Source of the DNA: Sugiyamaella lignohabitans
Lineage: Eukaryota; Ascomycota; Dipodascomycetes; Dipodascales; Trichomonascaceae
Assembly (NCBI RefSeq): GCF_001640025.1
Contig: NC_031674.1
Coordinates: 4,650,001 to 4,714,000 of the forward strand
Direction of reading: 5' to 3'
DNA: 64,000 bases
Under the pieces are notes generated by a model, which was given only the letters and a program-made list of their open reading frames with translations, was not told the DNA's origin and ran no database searches. Below, in pieces: positions 19,788 through 33,433 of this stretch (positions within the stretch are counted from its first letter, which is position 1; each line of letters begins with the position of its first letter). Both the position numbers and the translations under genes were made by a program.

Positions 19788-22700
19788 ATGCAAATAAAGA
19801 AGACCCCCCATATCATCAAGCGGTTGGCTGAGGTGGTAAGTGTTCAAGTCGCGAAATATATGCCTCCATTCGACTAATTGTTATTCTTGGTTTGATTGGA
19901 GGTTAGAAGATAGTCACTAGAAATACTAACTTTATAGGCACCTCCTCTCAAGGAGTTTGTTGAAACTTTAGAATCATGTCCGCTTGATGATCTGATAATT
20001 AAGATCCGAGAGTTTGGCTCATTGCCATGGGATAGGCCCAGAGGTGACTTATGTGCCTGGATTCCGGTTCTAAACAGATTCGATCTTATCCTCGAGGAGT
20101 TCGTCACAAAATACGAACTCAATACTGACTTTCCAAGACCGGTTGAGATAAGTAAAGAAGACGAGTATGTGCTTGTAAACGTTTTACAATTCAGCAGCTT
20201 TCTGTTGGAGAAGTGCTCTAATCGTGGTATTTATGCTAGCATAAAACATCTATCTCACTTGATAAATGCCACATCGCCCAGTATTGTCGCTGCTGCGCTA
20301 AGAGTTTCGGTACAACTGGCTCATCGATTTGCTCAAAGTAGAGCTGGAAAAGGCAATGTGACTGCCTTGGACCCTGAAAAAATATTCAAGCTGGCCACCT
20401 TGCTGCCAACTTCTCATTGGGAGACTCCTGATAAAAGGGATATTGCTTATGTTGACTATATCACAAAAAATAGTGAACACTACTGGGATGGCGACGAGTG
20501 GTTAACATTTAGTATACAGTATTATGTTCGAAGTGGAGAAAACAAAGGAAAGGACGGAAGTCCCAATGCCAATTCCAGTGGCAGCGGTGTTACGGGTTCC
20601 GCCAACACCGCTGGACATTCCCGTGCGACCAATTCTTCATTTCAGCCTCATACGCCGACGAGGTCACTGTCCCACAGACAGCCTGATGCCCTCGGATTGT
20701 CATCGTCGGCCTCACCCAGTTTAGTCCCAGTTAGCACACCCAGTCAGACGTCTTCTGCTGGGGCTGCCTCCGCTGTGATGCCTTCTTCTTCTGAGGCCAC
20801 TGAAGGATTGGCCACTTTGCATGTTTCTGCTGAAGATATCAGAAACCTTTCATTTGTACAACTTCTAGAGAAGCTGTATTCAGCTTTACCACAAGAATCG
20901 TGGTTTATGGCCGCCTGCAAGGCTCGTGTGGCCAAGGCTTGCACTAACCCAATGTCAGCTGAGTCTATCGAACTTCGCCGCGAGCTGTGTAAGATTCAAT
21001 TTTCTGCATTATCTTTTGCCTGTTGCACTTTTAGTGAAGCAACCGTAGACAGTCGGATCATTACAAAAGCGCCCAATTTGATCCGTCAAATCGCAAGTAT
21101 AATTTCTCCTGAAAACTCTTCCGTTGTTGATACCGAGTTCTCAATCCTTGCTCTTGAAGCTCTAGAATTTGTGTGTCACCAACCTGCTCGACGATCAGAT
21201 GTTTTAGCGGCATTGTCGGCAAATGTATCTCATGGTGTTTTGATGACTGTTGTAAGAAATATCATTCGTGATTTGCAGAATGATGAGCAGCATACATTTA
21301 ATGAAGAATTTGCATGTCGTATTTTCCGACTTATTCTGCAATTAGCATTTACTCAAAGTCTTGGGGCTATACTTGTCACCACTGGACTTGTTCAACTACT
21401 CCTGGAGGTCATTGTTATACAGACACCGTATGTCCGCACTTTAGGTGCCGCCATGGAGCTTCTAGACCAAGTTATCATTGATATCTCATCAACATTTTCA
21501 ACTTTCAGTCAATCAGGTGGTATTGGGATTCTTATTGAAGTTATAAAAAGAGAAATTAGCTGCGATCTGAGTCCTGATAGGCCCAAGGAAAAAATACCAG
21601 ACTATTGTACAGTGGATTATACACTATCATTTTACAGATCACAGTGGGTTAGATCATTATTTGTGGTTGTTTCAAATATTCTTGTCCATACTAGAACTTC
21701 CGAAAACATTCATAATTTGGTTGATTCGCCTCTTTTGGAGGCGTCCAAACAAGTAATCTCCAATCCTACTATTTTTGGTTCTAGGATTGTTTCTCTTAAT
21801 CTCCAAATTCTCTCTAGTATGCTTGAAAACGAACCTTCGTCATTTGGTATCATGCATGAAGCTAAATTAGTTGATTCTGTTTTAAACCAAGTCCCAATTT
21901 TATTGGAGAAGTCATTTTCTTATTTTTCGCCTATTGCCAAACTCATTGGAGCTTTGTCTCACAATGAAAACGGCATCAAGATAATTCAAGAGAGAAATAT
22001 GATTGCCAAATTTATGGAAAGTTTGTCAAACAGCCTGACAACTAATGAGACTTTACCTCTCCTTGGTGCTGTATTTGAAGGTTTAACTTCAGACCATCCT
22101 GAGCTTCGTAAACAAGTTATCTCGGAGAGTAAGGTTCTTCTGAGAGATCTCCCCAAACTTTTAGAACCAGTATCAGATCCTAGCAAATTCTATCTCGAAT
22201 CGGAACCGTCAAATGTAACCAACCATAGAAGTCAGAACGAGGCCGAGAGTCATAATTCCATGGGCGACTCAAATGCGGACATTGATATTGATATCGATGC
22301 GAATGGTCAGGCAGAACAACCTACGACAACGGAGGCTTCAATTGCCCCTGAAACGCCTGAGGTTGTCGTCATTGTGGGATATGTCGCATCTTTTTTCGAT
22401 GGTTTGCTTAAAAATCATTTAACTCGTGTACAGTTCATCAAGCAAAACGGCGTGACTGATCTTCTCAAGATTTTTGAAATACCAAACCTACCCTATGATT
22501 TTGCTTTTAGTTCAGTTGGGTACACATTAGGAAGAATTCTTCGAGCACTGTTTACCCTAGATATCGATAGTGACGCTATCCAACGGGAAATTATCGAGAG
22601 AATTGAGAGAAGTCTTACGGAAGTAGAAGAAAAAATTCGTGAGACGACCCTTGAAAGTCAAATTGTCCGTGATGATGTTCACTTGGATGGAATTCAGCGA

Positions 22701-25700
22701 TCTTTAGCGATTCTTAATGGGTTACTCCAAGCCTTTTTTCAAATGGTATTTTATGACTACGGCACTGGATATAGAGTTATGTTTGTTCTGGATAAAATTG
22801 TCGAGGGAAAGTGCGAAGAAAATTTCATTACCCGGTTGGCAAGAGTGCAGAGATGGTGTATCTGGCAAGAATCACGATCTTTAGATGGGCTATCTAATCT
22901 ATTTATCGAAGCGACAAGACCATTATCTGTAGATATCACGCGGAACGAGACTGATGATTACAAAAAGATTAAAGAAGCGGAGGCCAAACTTGAGGATTCT
23001 GTTTCCAAATTTTTCACTCATGTTAAGGCCTTTAGATTTGTTGCCAATGCCAACTCAATAATGACGTCGAAAATATTCTCCGAGTTTGCTGCGATTTGCA
23101 CAAACGAGCGAGCTATATCATCTAGAAAAAAAAATGGACTCAAAATGGCTGATCTATTGGCGGATGGTATGGTTGGTCTTTTGGAATTTGCTCCATTGGC
23201 ATACGGATTTGCAAGTGACGATATTTACCAACAGGCAAAGCTTCATACCTTAATTAGTACATTAGCTGTGCTGCAAAGAGTGATGTTCAAGTCATGGAAT
23301 TCAACCCTGGCTGCGTACCTAGGAGTTTTCGTCATGTTCAAGCAGCAAGGAGGACTCCAAAAGTTGCTTGATTTGCTAAGAGCACTTTGGCAGTTGAATG
23401 TGCAAGGGAATGGCTCTAGTGATGGTGTCGAGAGCACAAGCTCGTTGCTTTTATTTGCTCAGAAAGTGATCCTCATGTTCCTTGGGTACACAATTTCACA
23501 TCGTTCTTTACTAGAGAATGCCCGCTTAGTATCGCCTCTTTCTTCGAGAGATAATAGTTATAAAAACAAAGAGTTCTTCAACCCAAAGCAATTTTTTGTG
23601 GAATGCCGTATTATTGTCCTTTACTCGCTGCAGCCACTGTGGGATTCTGAGAATTTGGACTCAAAGGATTTTCAGATATCCCAACTGTTCCTGGATATTA
23701 TGACGAAACTATTTTCATTTACTGGTGAAGATGGAAGTGACAAAGGCCCGAGGGATAAGTTACCTAGAGACCTGTCGTGGAAGTTCATCTGCCCATCGGA
23801 ATACAAGGTGGACGCACTCGTAGAGATCGGATTCCCAGAAGCCGCTGCTCGTTCCGTATTAAAAGAACACAATGACAATATTTCGGAAGCGTATACCACC
23901 TTAATAGAGAGAACCGACGTTATTCCTTCTGTTTCGCTGGAAGAAATTTCAGTGAATGATCCAGGCAACATCGGAAGCTCTGCGCCGACAACTGAAACTG
24001 GAAAGCGATTAGTTCTTTTGGCAGACTTAAATGAACTAAGAGACTCAATAAAGTCTAAACTAATTGATAGGACCCTCAACTTGATTCAAAGTCACCCAAA
24101 GAATGTGTATGCTGCTTCGCAACTCATTATTAAAGCGCACTCCGCTTTCCCAGGAATGCGATCTGAGAGAGAAAAAGAGGCTTTGGCTGCTGTTCACAAG
24201 GATATTGTGACAACCATTTTACAGGCATTATCCTCCTGTGATGTTGACAGTGAAACACACGATCAGCAGATTGCTGCTGTTTCTCATTTCCTGGGGATAA
24301 TATTGAAGGACAGCTCTTTCTTCCAAAGTTGCTTTGAAGATCTCGTCGAGTCAATTGACATTTTTGTATCCCTATTGGCTTCTAGCAATGCCCATGAAAA
24401 GGACTGGTATCCTAGTGTGTTGCTTATTCTGGAAAGGATTGTAACAAATGTTTCGGTGCCTAATCCTGAACAAGCCACCTTCGATGAGAGCAGCCTCAGT
24501 AGCTCGTTTGATATATTTAAAACGGTCCTGCCAAAAATTCCGAAAGAGACTGAAGAGCGCATTTTCAAAATCCTCTCGACGCCGATGTCTTTTAAAAGTG
24601 ATGCTTGTGCCCTTGCTATCGCCAGACTTTACGTACACTTCTCTAAAGACCCGAATTCTGCTGCTATATTGAAATCAGGGGCCCTTGAAAATTTGCTTCG
24701 ATCTGTAAAGCAATTTGGTGATTCCTCTAACCTGGAAAAATTGGAAACTGCAATTCTAATTGTATTGAGGCAGTGCGTCGAAACTAAGGATTCAATAAAG
24801 AAGCTGATGACTAAAGAGATCAGAGCCTGGTTTATGACTCAACGTTTGGCAGACGCAACTGTTTTCATACGAGCTAATAGTCATTTGGTATGCAGGTCAC
24901 CTGAAATATTTGTTGAAGTTGCGAGTGATTTATTAACTGTTCAGGATACAAGTCTGTCTACTACTCATGTTTGCTTGAAAGAGTATCTTATTAAGCGGAG
25001 GAAGAAGAGCTTGCAGTTGCCCAAGAGGTTATCCGTGGACGGGTCAGAGACGATAGTCCCGAAGGAAACTGATAGTGCTGAATCGGAACCAATAAAAGAA
25101 GAGACTGAGATTCAGAAAGAAGATGTCACTATGCTTGGAAACGACACCGCAGGGCAGTCCAAGGCGCCGCAGCTTACTTACTCCTCAGGCGTCATTAATC
25201 TTATTTTATCAGAACTATTTAAATTGAACCCTGAAGAAGTTTACACGCTGCCAACAAGGACTGAAGCTGCACTTCAAGAATACATGGCGAAGAACAAGAC
25301 TGAAACTCCATTCAAGAGCTCTGAGCACAGACCGTTTATCTACTTCTACTTTTTGTTTAAAGTACTAGTGGAGTTATTGGGGTCTTATAATCAGTGTAAA
25401 TTGGAATTTTTGAATTTTTCCGCAAAATCCCAATTTCCAGCACCCGTTTTTGGAAGTAATATTCAAACAAAACCTAAGCCATACACTCTTCTACATTTTG
25501 TCTTCGAATATCTTTCTGTTGGTATTGTTAATCCAGCCCAGAATAGTACTCCAATTAAGGAATGGACGTCAATCAGCACTTTGGCATCATCCGCTATTCT
25601 TAGTCTTATGACTTCTACTGGAGAATCCGACTATGGGGCTACGAACGAAGAGATTCAAAATGATTCCGTCATATTATTCGTGCGTAAGTTCACGCTAGAT

Positions 25701-28700
25701 GTTATCGCAAAGACATTAAAAGATGTTCATGCTACATATTCTTCACTGGACATGAAGTATAGCTTATTGTCGTCGTTGTCTGAGCTTTGTCACAGGCTCT
25801 TATCAAACCGTCCAGGGTTTTCGTCTGCCGAGCCATCAAATGATATTGCAGACGGTGCAGCTATTGCAAAGATCATGTATGATAAGAAATTTGCTTCATT
25901 ATTCTCTGTCAATGTGGGCATGGTTGATTTGAATTATCCTCATGTTAAAAAAGTTGTTAAACAGGATTTGCGATTTTTGCATAAATTGTCAAGACTAGCT
26001 CTAGACATATCTGATCAGTTAGGTGGCGAGGAGGGCCAGGATGTAAATCTGGATGATGATGTATATGATGATAGTGAATTGGATATCAGGGAAGATACTC
26101 CGGATTTGTTTCGTAATTCAACTCTTGGAATGTTCGAAGTAGGTGATCCTATGTATGATGATAGTGAAGAACTTGAAGAAGATGAAGTTGTTCAATCACA
26201 AGATTCAGACGAAATGGACTATGACGATGTCAATGATGAAGTTATTTCGGATGTTGACGAAGATGGTAGCGACGAGAACGAATCCATCGATTTTGAAGAC
26301 GACGAAGACGATGACGAAGCAGAGTCCGACGAAAGTGATATAGAGGCTGATGTGGATGATGACGGAATGGGGGTAAGTTATTCTGTAGTTGGCACCCGGT
26401 AATCGTCGGGAACTAACAAACTTAGGTTGAGATTATCGTTGAGAGTCAGGATGAAGATGACGATGACGAAGACGATGATGAAGGAATGGATATTGAAATT
26501 GATCAGGGCGATGATGAGGATGACTGGGAATCTTATGATGAAGAAAATGATGGTGAACTCTTTCCTGAAGATCTTGACGATGAGACTGTGAACGCCTTGG
26601 ACGAGTTGTCTGGGCGCCCTAGTCGCGGTCGCACTGTTGCACCTTTCAGTGAAGAAGATGGTGATGATATCATCTATTCCACACGTCAGTCCATTATGGA
26701 GGATGGGCACCGCGAATATTCGAGCGATGACGAAGGTGATGATGAAGAAGAGGATGAGGAGTCCATAGATATTGACTATGAGGACGATGGTGACAATTAC
26801 TATGAATTTAGTAATGCATTTTCCCGTTTGGGTGAGTATGCTTCAAGGGTTTTATTTTATTGCTCTTTTCGTAACTAACTAACTTCAGTTCCAGGTGGGA
26901 TACGTATTGATGGACATCGACATGGACATGGTCATGAGGATGCCATAGCTAATCCACTTTTATCACAACCTAGTGCTACTCCTCGTACAGCGGCTCCTTG
27001 GTCTGTTCATACTAATCCGCTTAGGAATGTTTCTCAAAGTGGTCCTCCACAGGGGATTTTATCTGCTATATTGGGTCAATTTATTGGTGCTTTCAGTGGC
27101 CAAGAGAGAGGTATCGATATTAGCCAGATTGATATTAATCACCACGGTGGCGGTATGGAAGCACTGCTCCCTATTGATGCACCTGGTTTCCATCGCTCAG
27201 ATAGACACAGTGGTGACAACTTTTACAACATTCCACATGCCGGCCATGTGAGTACGAGTGGAAGATGGCTCGATGCCTCTCGAATGTTTGATGTTTTTTC
27301 ACGCATAGAAATCGCTGGTCGTGTGCTTATTGCTATTTTCAACCGTATAGTTCCATATGCTCTTGAAGAAAAAAAGAGGTGTGTGGCCATTGAAAAGGAA
27401 ATCAATGCTATTCTTGAGCAAAACCGACTGATAAAGGATGAAATTGAACGCAAGAGGAAGGAACAAGAAGAAGAGCAGAAGAGGCGAGAAGAGGAAGAGG
27501 CAGCAGCAGCAGCTGCTGTCGCTCAAGAGGCAGCCAGACTTCAAGAAGCAGCGTCAGTGATAGAGGATGAGCCTACAAGTATGGAAGAGGACGACGAACC
27601 CCCTGCCCAGGCATCTGGACCCAGAACTTTCGTGTCAATTAGTGGTCAAGATGTTGACATAACGGGTCTAGGGATTGATCCAACATTTTTAGAAGCTCTA
27701 CCGGCCGACATCCGTGAAGAGGTTTTCACACAACACCTGCGTGAGTTGCGATCTTCGGGAGCGGGTGCTGGTGGAAGTAGCAGGGAAATTGAGCCCGAGT
27801 TTCTGGAAGCTCTTCCTGAGCATATTAGAGACGAATTGATTAGTGAAGAAGAGGCTATGGATCGAAGAAGCAGATTTGCAGGGGAAAGCTTTGTAAGCGG
27901 GGGTGGCGCTAGTGATATGGATATGGCAAGTTTTTTGGCTACTTTGGACCCGGCACTCCGTCAAACTGTTTTATTGGAACAGGGTGAGGATGCTCTGCAA
28001 GCGCTTCCTGCTGAAATTGCACAAGAGGCGCAAGAGCTGCGAAGTAGAAGTATTGCTAATTTCTCTCAAGCACCTGGAAGCGGGTCTCGAGGAGGTTTCA
28101 GATCGAGAGCAATATTTGGGGACAGATTAAGGCACAGTCTTGAAGGTGCATTTGGTGAAAACGAAACAGATGAGGAAGAGGATGGAGTTCCTGATGAGCA
28201 TGAACGTCTTCTTGAGAACTCAGAGCGAAGGCTTACTCAAAAGGTTCTGTCAGCTGCCGCGTTGCACTTAATTGATCGTTCCGGCATTGCTGCTCTTATA
28301 AGGTTACTTTATCTTCCGCAAAGTGTGAACCAGCGCGACCAGCTACATGAGCTATTGTTTAATCTGTGCAGCAATAAGCAAAGCCGAACCGATATTTTGA
28401 ACATTATTATCCATGTCCTTCAAGATGGTTCTGCTGATTCGCACTCGCTGGAACGAGGTTTTTTGCAAATATCAAATCGCGCAGTCAATTTTTCTAGTAA
28501 AGAGGGCAAAGATCAACCAGGCAAGTCTTTTACTCCCAAGACACCAAACTTCACTCCTGGAAAGAATGCAGGCAGCTCTAATGGCTACCTCTGCTTGAAC
28601 GAAGAAATTTCGCCAGTGATAGTCACTCAACAGGTTTTAGAAGCCCTAGAGTATTTAGTGCGATATAGTGGGAGTGTCAAATATTTCTTCCTTTGTGAGC

Positions 28701-30991
28701 ATGAATTTCCTGTTGGGTTAAAACGCCATGGAAAGTCCAAACAAAAGGTCAAAGAAAAAGAACGGGACAATCGGGATTTGAAGTTTCCGATAAATATGCT
28801 CATTCACTTTTTAGATAGACCTGTTGTTTACGAAAACAATTTGACTTTGGAACTGCTATCTTCTCTGATTCAAGAGGTGACCCGCTCACTACCGGTTGTT
28901 CTGAAACAGCCTACTAAGGAAAAAGATAAAGAGCCGGATTCTGGCGTTTCTGATATCGTGGTTGCGGACGCTCCGAATGTACAGGAGTCCAAACCTGAGG
29001 ATGATTCTGATATTCCTAAGCGCAATCATAAGATGATTGATGCTCCGTATATCCCGGAGAAGAATTTGAAACGGATTTCCAGCATTCTAACAGCCAAGGA
29101 ATGTAGCAGCAGGACATTCCAGCAAACGCTTGCGGTTATGCACAACCTGTGCGCTATACCTGGAGTAAAAGATCTATTTGGTAGAGAACTGCTTGAGCAG
29201 GCAATCTCAGTAGGCCCAAACCTAATATCTGACCTGAAGGAATTACTTCATAGGGTTGAAATGGTCGAAAGAGGTTCAGACCTCCAAGGAGGTGCCTTGG
29301 TTAAGTTCTCATCGGGAAGTTCTGATCAGACAAAACTTTTACGAGTATTGACGGCTATTGACTATCTATTCAATCCTAGCCGGGATCAGAAGGATAAGGA
29401 TGATTCAGATAAGGACTCCTCAAAAGACAACGCAGCGAAATATCTGAAATCTCTTTATGAGAAGATGACGTTTGGACCCCTATGGGGTGCGCTTAGCGAT
29501 TGTCTCAGACTGATTCAAGACAGGCAAGACATGATACATGTCGCCACGGCTCTACTACCTCTTATCGAGGCTCTCATGGTTATTTGTAAGAACAGTAGAG
29601 TTAAAGATGTGGAATTGAGAGATCACAACAGATATGAGGCTAAGAAGTACGATATTGCTACAGAGCCCCTGGAAAGTTTATTCTTTTCCTTTACAGACGA
29701 GCATCGTAAAATATTGAACCAAATGGTCCGAAATAATCCGAAGTTGATGAGTGGATCCTTTTCAATTCTAATTAAAAACCCTAAGGCATTGGAGTTCGAT
29801 AATAAGCGCAGATATTTCTATCGTCGAATTTATAACAATAACCAAAATTCCAGTGGAACTATATCAATTCACGTTCGAAGAGACCAAGTGTTTTTAGACT
29901 CTTACAAGGCACTTTACTTCAAATCGGCCTCAGAAATCAAGAACTCTAGGTTCAATATTAGATTCCAAGGCGAAGAAGGTGTTGATGCAGGCGGAGTCAC
30001 CCGTGAATGGTACCAGGTCCTATCGCGACAGATATTCAATCCAGATTATGCCTTGTTTTCTCCAGTTGCGTCAGATAGCACCACATTTCATCCTAATAGA
30101 ACATCATGGGTGAATCCCGAACATTTGTCATTTTTCAAATTCATTGGTCGTATAATTGGCAAAGCTATTTTTGACTTCAAGCTTCTCGACTGTCATTTTA
30201 GTCGTGCGGTGTACAAAAAGATTCTAGGCAAGCCTGTATCAATTAAGGACATGGAAACATTGGATCTTGACTATTACAAATCTTTAGTTTGGATGCTGGA
30301 AAATGATATCACAGATATTATTACAGAAACATTTTCAATTGAGGCTGAAGATTATGGTGAGCAAAAGATTATCGATTTGAAACCTGGTGGGCGCGATATT
30401 CCGGTGACTGAGGAGAACAAACATGAGTATGTTCGTCTTGTCGTCGATTACAGATTAATTAAAAGTGTACAAGAACAGCTGGACCATTTCCTAGAGGGTA
30501 AGTTTAATCAATCAAATTCGACAGTAGTAAGAACACTAACAGATTATATAGGTTTCCACGACATCATTCCAAAAGATGTGGTCGCCATTTTTGATGAGCA
30601 GGAGTTAGAGCTCGTAATTTCGGGTATGCCTGACATTGACATTGATGATTGGAGGAATAACACTGAATACCACAATTATACACCATCATCACCACAAATT
30701 AAATGGTTCTGGAGAGCAGTTCGTTCATTTGATGCAGAAGAGAAGGCTAAACTCCTACAGTTTGCAACAGGCACATCCAAAGTACCTTTGAATGGGTTTG
30801 AGAAGCTTGAGGGTATGAACGGAGTTTCCAGATTCAATATCCATCGTGATTATGGTAGTAAGGATCGATTACCTTCGTCTCATACCTGTTTTAATCAAAT
30901 TGATTTGCCAGAGTATGAATCGTACGAAACTTTGCGAGGTGCTTTGAGAACTGCGATTACTGAAGGAAGAGAAGGGTTTGGATTTGCATAG
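19788..30991 (+). CDS. TOM1: Giant HECT-type E3 ubiquitin ligase (Tom1/HUWE1 family)
   Basis: Ubiquitin ligase acting on excess histones, ribosomal proteins and other substrates. About 3,663 residues from four exons: 19788-19835, 19938-26372, 26426-26831 and 26889-30991, with introns of 102, 53 and 57 bases, all with GTAAGT/GTGAGT donors and (T)ACTAAC-like branches. The 16-residue first exon (MQIKKTPHIIKRLAEV) precedes APPLKEFVETLESCP. Domains in order: long armadillo-like N-terminal region, UBA-like domain (about 23800-23920), a very acidic tract interrupted by two introns, three ubiquitin-binding UBM motifs of type FLEALPxxIRxE (27671-28050), and the HECT domain from about 29,800. The catalytic cysteine is in HTCFNQ (codon 30887-30889, about residue 3630), 33 residues from the end as in other HECT enzymes. 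S. cerevisiae Tom1 is 3,268 residues. Confidence 0.95.
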
Positions 30992-31292
30992 AGTAGGAGG
31001 AAGATGGCAGAAAAGAGTTCTCACATTATTTTATTATTACTTATTATTTTTATTAATACATTTCATATTTTATATAGATATTTTATTGTGACTCTAGAAG
31101 CCAGAAATAAATTCCGCTGGCGCGGCTACACATTATTGTTTATATGTGCTGCTTTGCAGCCCTGATATGTATTGTTAATCAATCTGATCTTGAGCGACCA
31201 CTAATTTTGTTAGATTCAGTCTCACATGAATTTGCCGGTTATATGAAACCATTAAACTTGCGAATCTATTGAAAATCAAATGTGCATTCTCA
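30992..31292. other. TOM1 3' end / CCDC174-like promoter gap
   Basis: 301 bases. AT-rich, with TTATT runs after the TOM1 stop that could serve 3'-end formation. Nothing else recognised. Confidence 0.35.
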
Positions 31293-32201
31293 ATGGTAGC
31301 CGGAAATGAAACGCTTCCAGATACTAAGAAGAAGCTACGGGTCCTAGAGGTTTCAAGCAAATCTGCCATGGATCTGGCGACAGAGCTTGAACTTATGAGA
31401 AAGAAGGTTGACTTGAAGAGACAGCACGGCCAAGGGTCACTGGAAACTAGTGGAAAGCACACCGATCTTAGAATCAAAAAGAGAGATACAAATACAATCT
31501 CGAGCTCACCTAATGCGGGAAAGGGTCGATCCAAAAAGTTCGAAGAGAGTGATATTTACGAGAAGAGCAGAACTGCCTTGAAAGAAAAAGCTAAGCTATA
31601 CAAAAAGATCAAGAGAGGTGAGATTGAATATAATGAAGATTTAGTTATGATGGATGGTGATGCCAATCGTGTAGAAGCTGCCAGTACTGGTACTGAAAGT
31701 AGTAATAATGACAGTGACGACGACAATGACGATGACGAAATCATTGAGATTACTGATTCATATGGCAGAACACGGTTAGTTCCAGCATCAAAGGCATTTA
31801 AATATGGACAGGCGGATATATTTGAAAGCTCAGACGAGGAACCCAGCAAGGTCAGACGACCAACTGAGGTTATTTACGGCGATACAGTTCAGTACGAAGC
31901 ATTTTCTCTAGACAGAGGTGTTGCTGAAAGCGTGAGAGAGCGAGATAAGAGTCTAGATGAAGATGTACATTATGATGCAGACTGGGAAATCCGTGATAGA
32001 GGTGTGGGGTTCTACAAATTCAGCAAAGACACATCTCAGCGAAGCAAAGAAATGGAAAGTTTGGCCAACATGTCCGTGACACTAGAGCAAGAAGCTTCGG
32101 AACAGGCCAAATTGGATAGTAAAAGAGATAGGGAATATCAGGAACGGCTCGAAGATATCATGGCACTTCGAAAGGCAAATTTAGCGAGAGGTGAATGGTG
32201 A
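31293..32201 (+). CDS. CCDC174-family protein (DUF4078)
   Basis: 302 residues from the ATG at 31293 (upstream in-frame codons are not ATG). Highly charged, with predicted coiled-coil stretches at both ends. A conserved-looking centre EIIEITDSYGRTRLVPAS and a C-terminal HYDADWEIRDRGVGFYKFS resemble the fungal/metazoan CCDC174 family (DUF4078). The human member is nuclear and has been linked to RNA biology; the function in yeast is unknown to me. The assignment is by remembered motif pattern. An acidic Asp/Asn/Ser stretch (about residues 125-145) separates the two halves. No intron is needed. Confidence 0.6.
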   Translation: MVAGNETLPDTKKKLRVLEVSSKSAMDLATELELMRKKVDLKRQHGQGSLETSGKHTDLRIKKRDTNTISSSPNAGKGRSKKFEESDIYEKSRTALKEKAKLYKKIKRGEIEYNEDLVMMDGDANRVEAASTGTESSNNDSDDDNDDDEIIEITDSYGRTRLVPASKAFKYGQADIFESSDEEPSKVRRPTEVIYGDTVQYEAFSLDRGVAESVRERDKSLDEDVHYDADWEIRDRGVGFYKFSKDTSQRSKEMESLANMSVTLEQEASEQAKLDSKRDREYQERLEDIMALRKANLARGEW

Positions 32202-32680
32202 TTATTGTATGTTTTGCCTGTAATCGCACACCGCATAGTCAACTCAATTTTGACTTATGCAGATGATGCGCGACGTTCCATGCAGGCTGCTAAGATGGTT
32301 CCATGCAATAGAACAAACTTCTTTATGCGTGAGGGCTAGCATGTATAGCTTGTTTCAAGTTATAGCATCAGGCCACATTTTCAAATTAAGGTACAATAGA
32401 TTCAAAGTTTCTAAGGCGTTTGCAGTACCTCTTAAGAATATGCCATGTGGGCAATGCGCTGTTTAAGTTGAACCAGTCCGTGCTCCAGGCTCCGAAACAA
32501 ATCCAAACTATAGTGGAATGTGAAATTTTGTGCCAGTATGGGAAATACTTCGTAGTGTCAGTAAGTTAATTATACATCAATCTGTAAGCATACATATTTA
32601 AGTTGTCAGCAACTGTTCTATCAGGATAAAGAAATCAGGTGAAATCATACGGAAGTAGATATAAGAGGGTGCTCAACTGA

Positions 32681-32740
32681 TCAGTGGCTAAACGTTTTCT
32701 GCTGTCTTAATGGGGACAATCTAACTATATTAGCCACTGA
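32681..32740. repeat. Perfect 11-base inverted repeat
   Basis: TCAGTGGCTAA at 32681-32691 and its exact reverse complement at 32730-32740, 38-base spacer. The left arm overlaps a 10-base palindrome ACTGATCAGT (32677-32686). Confidence 0.85.
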
Positions 32741-32753
32741 CAGCTGCGTCAGT

Positions 32754-32766
32754 AGGAGTTACTCCT
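32754..32766. repeat. Short palindrome AGGAGT-T-ACTCCT
   Basis: Six-base arms around a single T, 13 bases after the 11-base inverted repeat. Confidence 0.8.
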
Positions 32767-32808
32767 TGTATTCTTTGTGGGGAAGATCAGTTGGAAGAGA
32801 TTGTCTAT

Positions 32809-32845
32809 GTGGGGTAGCCGTTTACGTCACCAAAAATCACCCCAC
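32809..32845. repeat. Inverted repeat GTGGGGT / ACCCCAC
   Basis: Seven-base arms at 32809-32815 and 32839-32845. Both arms contain GTGGGG-type zinc-finger recognition strings. Confidence 0.75.
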
Positions 32846-33416
32846 GATGCCTAGGCCGGACCGGAATATTTCCTCAGTCTAACGGGCTATCGGCAAGAAC
32901 CTGAGGCTACTGCCTCTTGATGAGCATGTAAATAACATGCGAGAAAACCGTTTCCCAATCGATAGCACCCATTAGCAAGCCATTCAATGACTACATACGG
33001 ACAAATAGTTTATAGAATTATGTATATTTCCAGAGAATTGATAAATTCCGATCGTTGGCGTCAATGATGGTCGGATGTAAATTTTCCGAGCATGGCTTAC
33101 AATATATTTTTGAAGCAACAGTGACAAAAATGGTCTCTCCTTCCTTTTTTTTTTTAAGCCGGCCGCCCAAATATCCACTGATGTCTTTAGATCCATTTCT
33201 GATGTCCACCGGGAGAAAAAAACAGAAAGCAGAAAGCAGAAGAGAGACCGGATATGGGTGCTCCCTACGTAGGAAGTGGTCCCACCTAAGCAGCCGTTTG
33301 TTGGGCTGCAGCGATATGTGACAGAACCGAAACGGGTATGATTCGCAGGGAACAGAGTGTGGAGATGGTCAGCCTTTAGAGCTTAAACTCGATGCTTAAC
33401 TACATTTAACCCTTCT

Positions 33417-33433
33417 GCCCTAACGCCCTAACG
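33417..33433. repeat. Tandem CCCTAACG motif (TTAGGG on the minus strand)
   Basis: Two head-to-tail copies of CCCTAACG. The reverse strand reads CGTTAGGG twice, containing the TTAGGG core known to be bound by Tbf1 in yeasts. It lies about 620 bases upstream of the IRA leader-intron donor. Confidence 0.55.
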
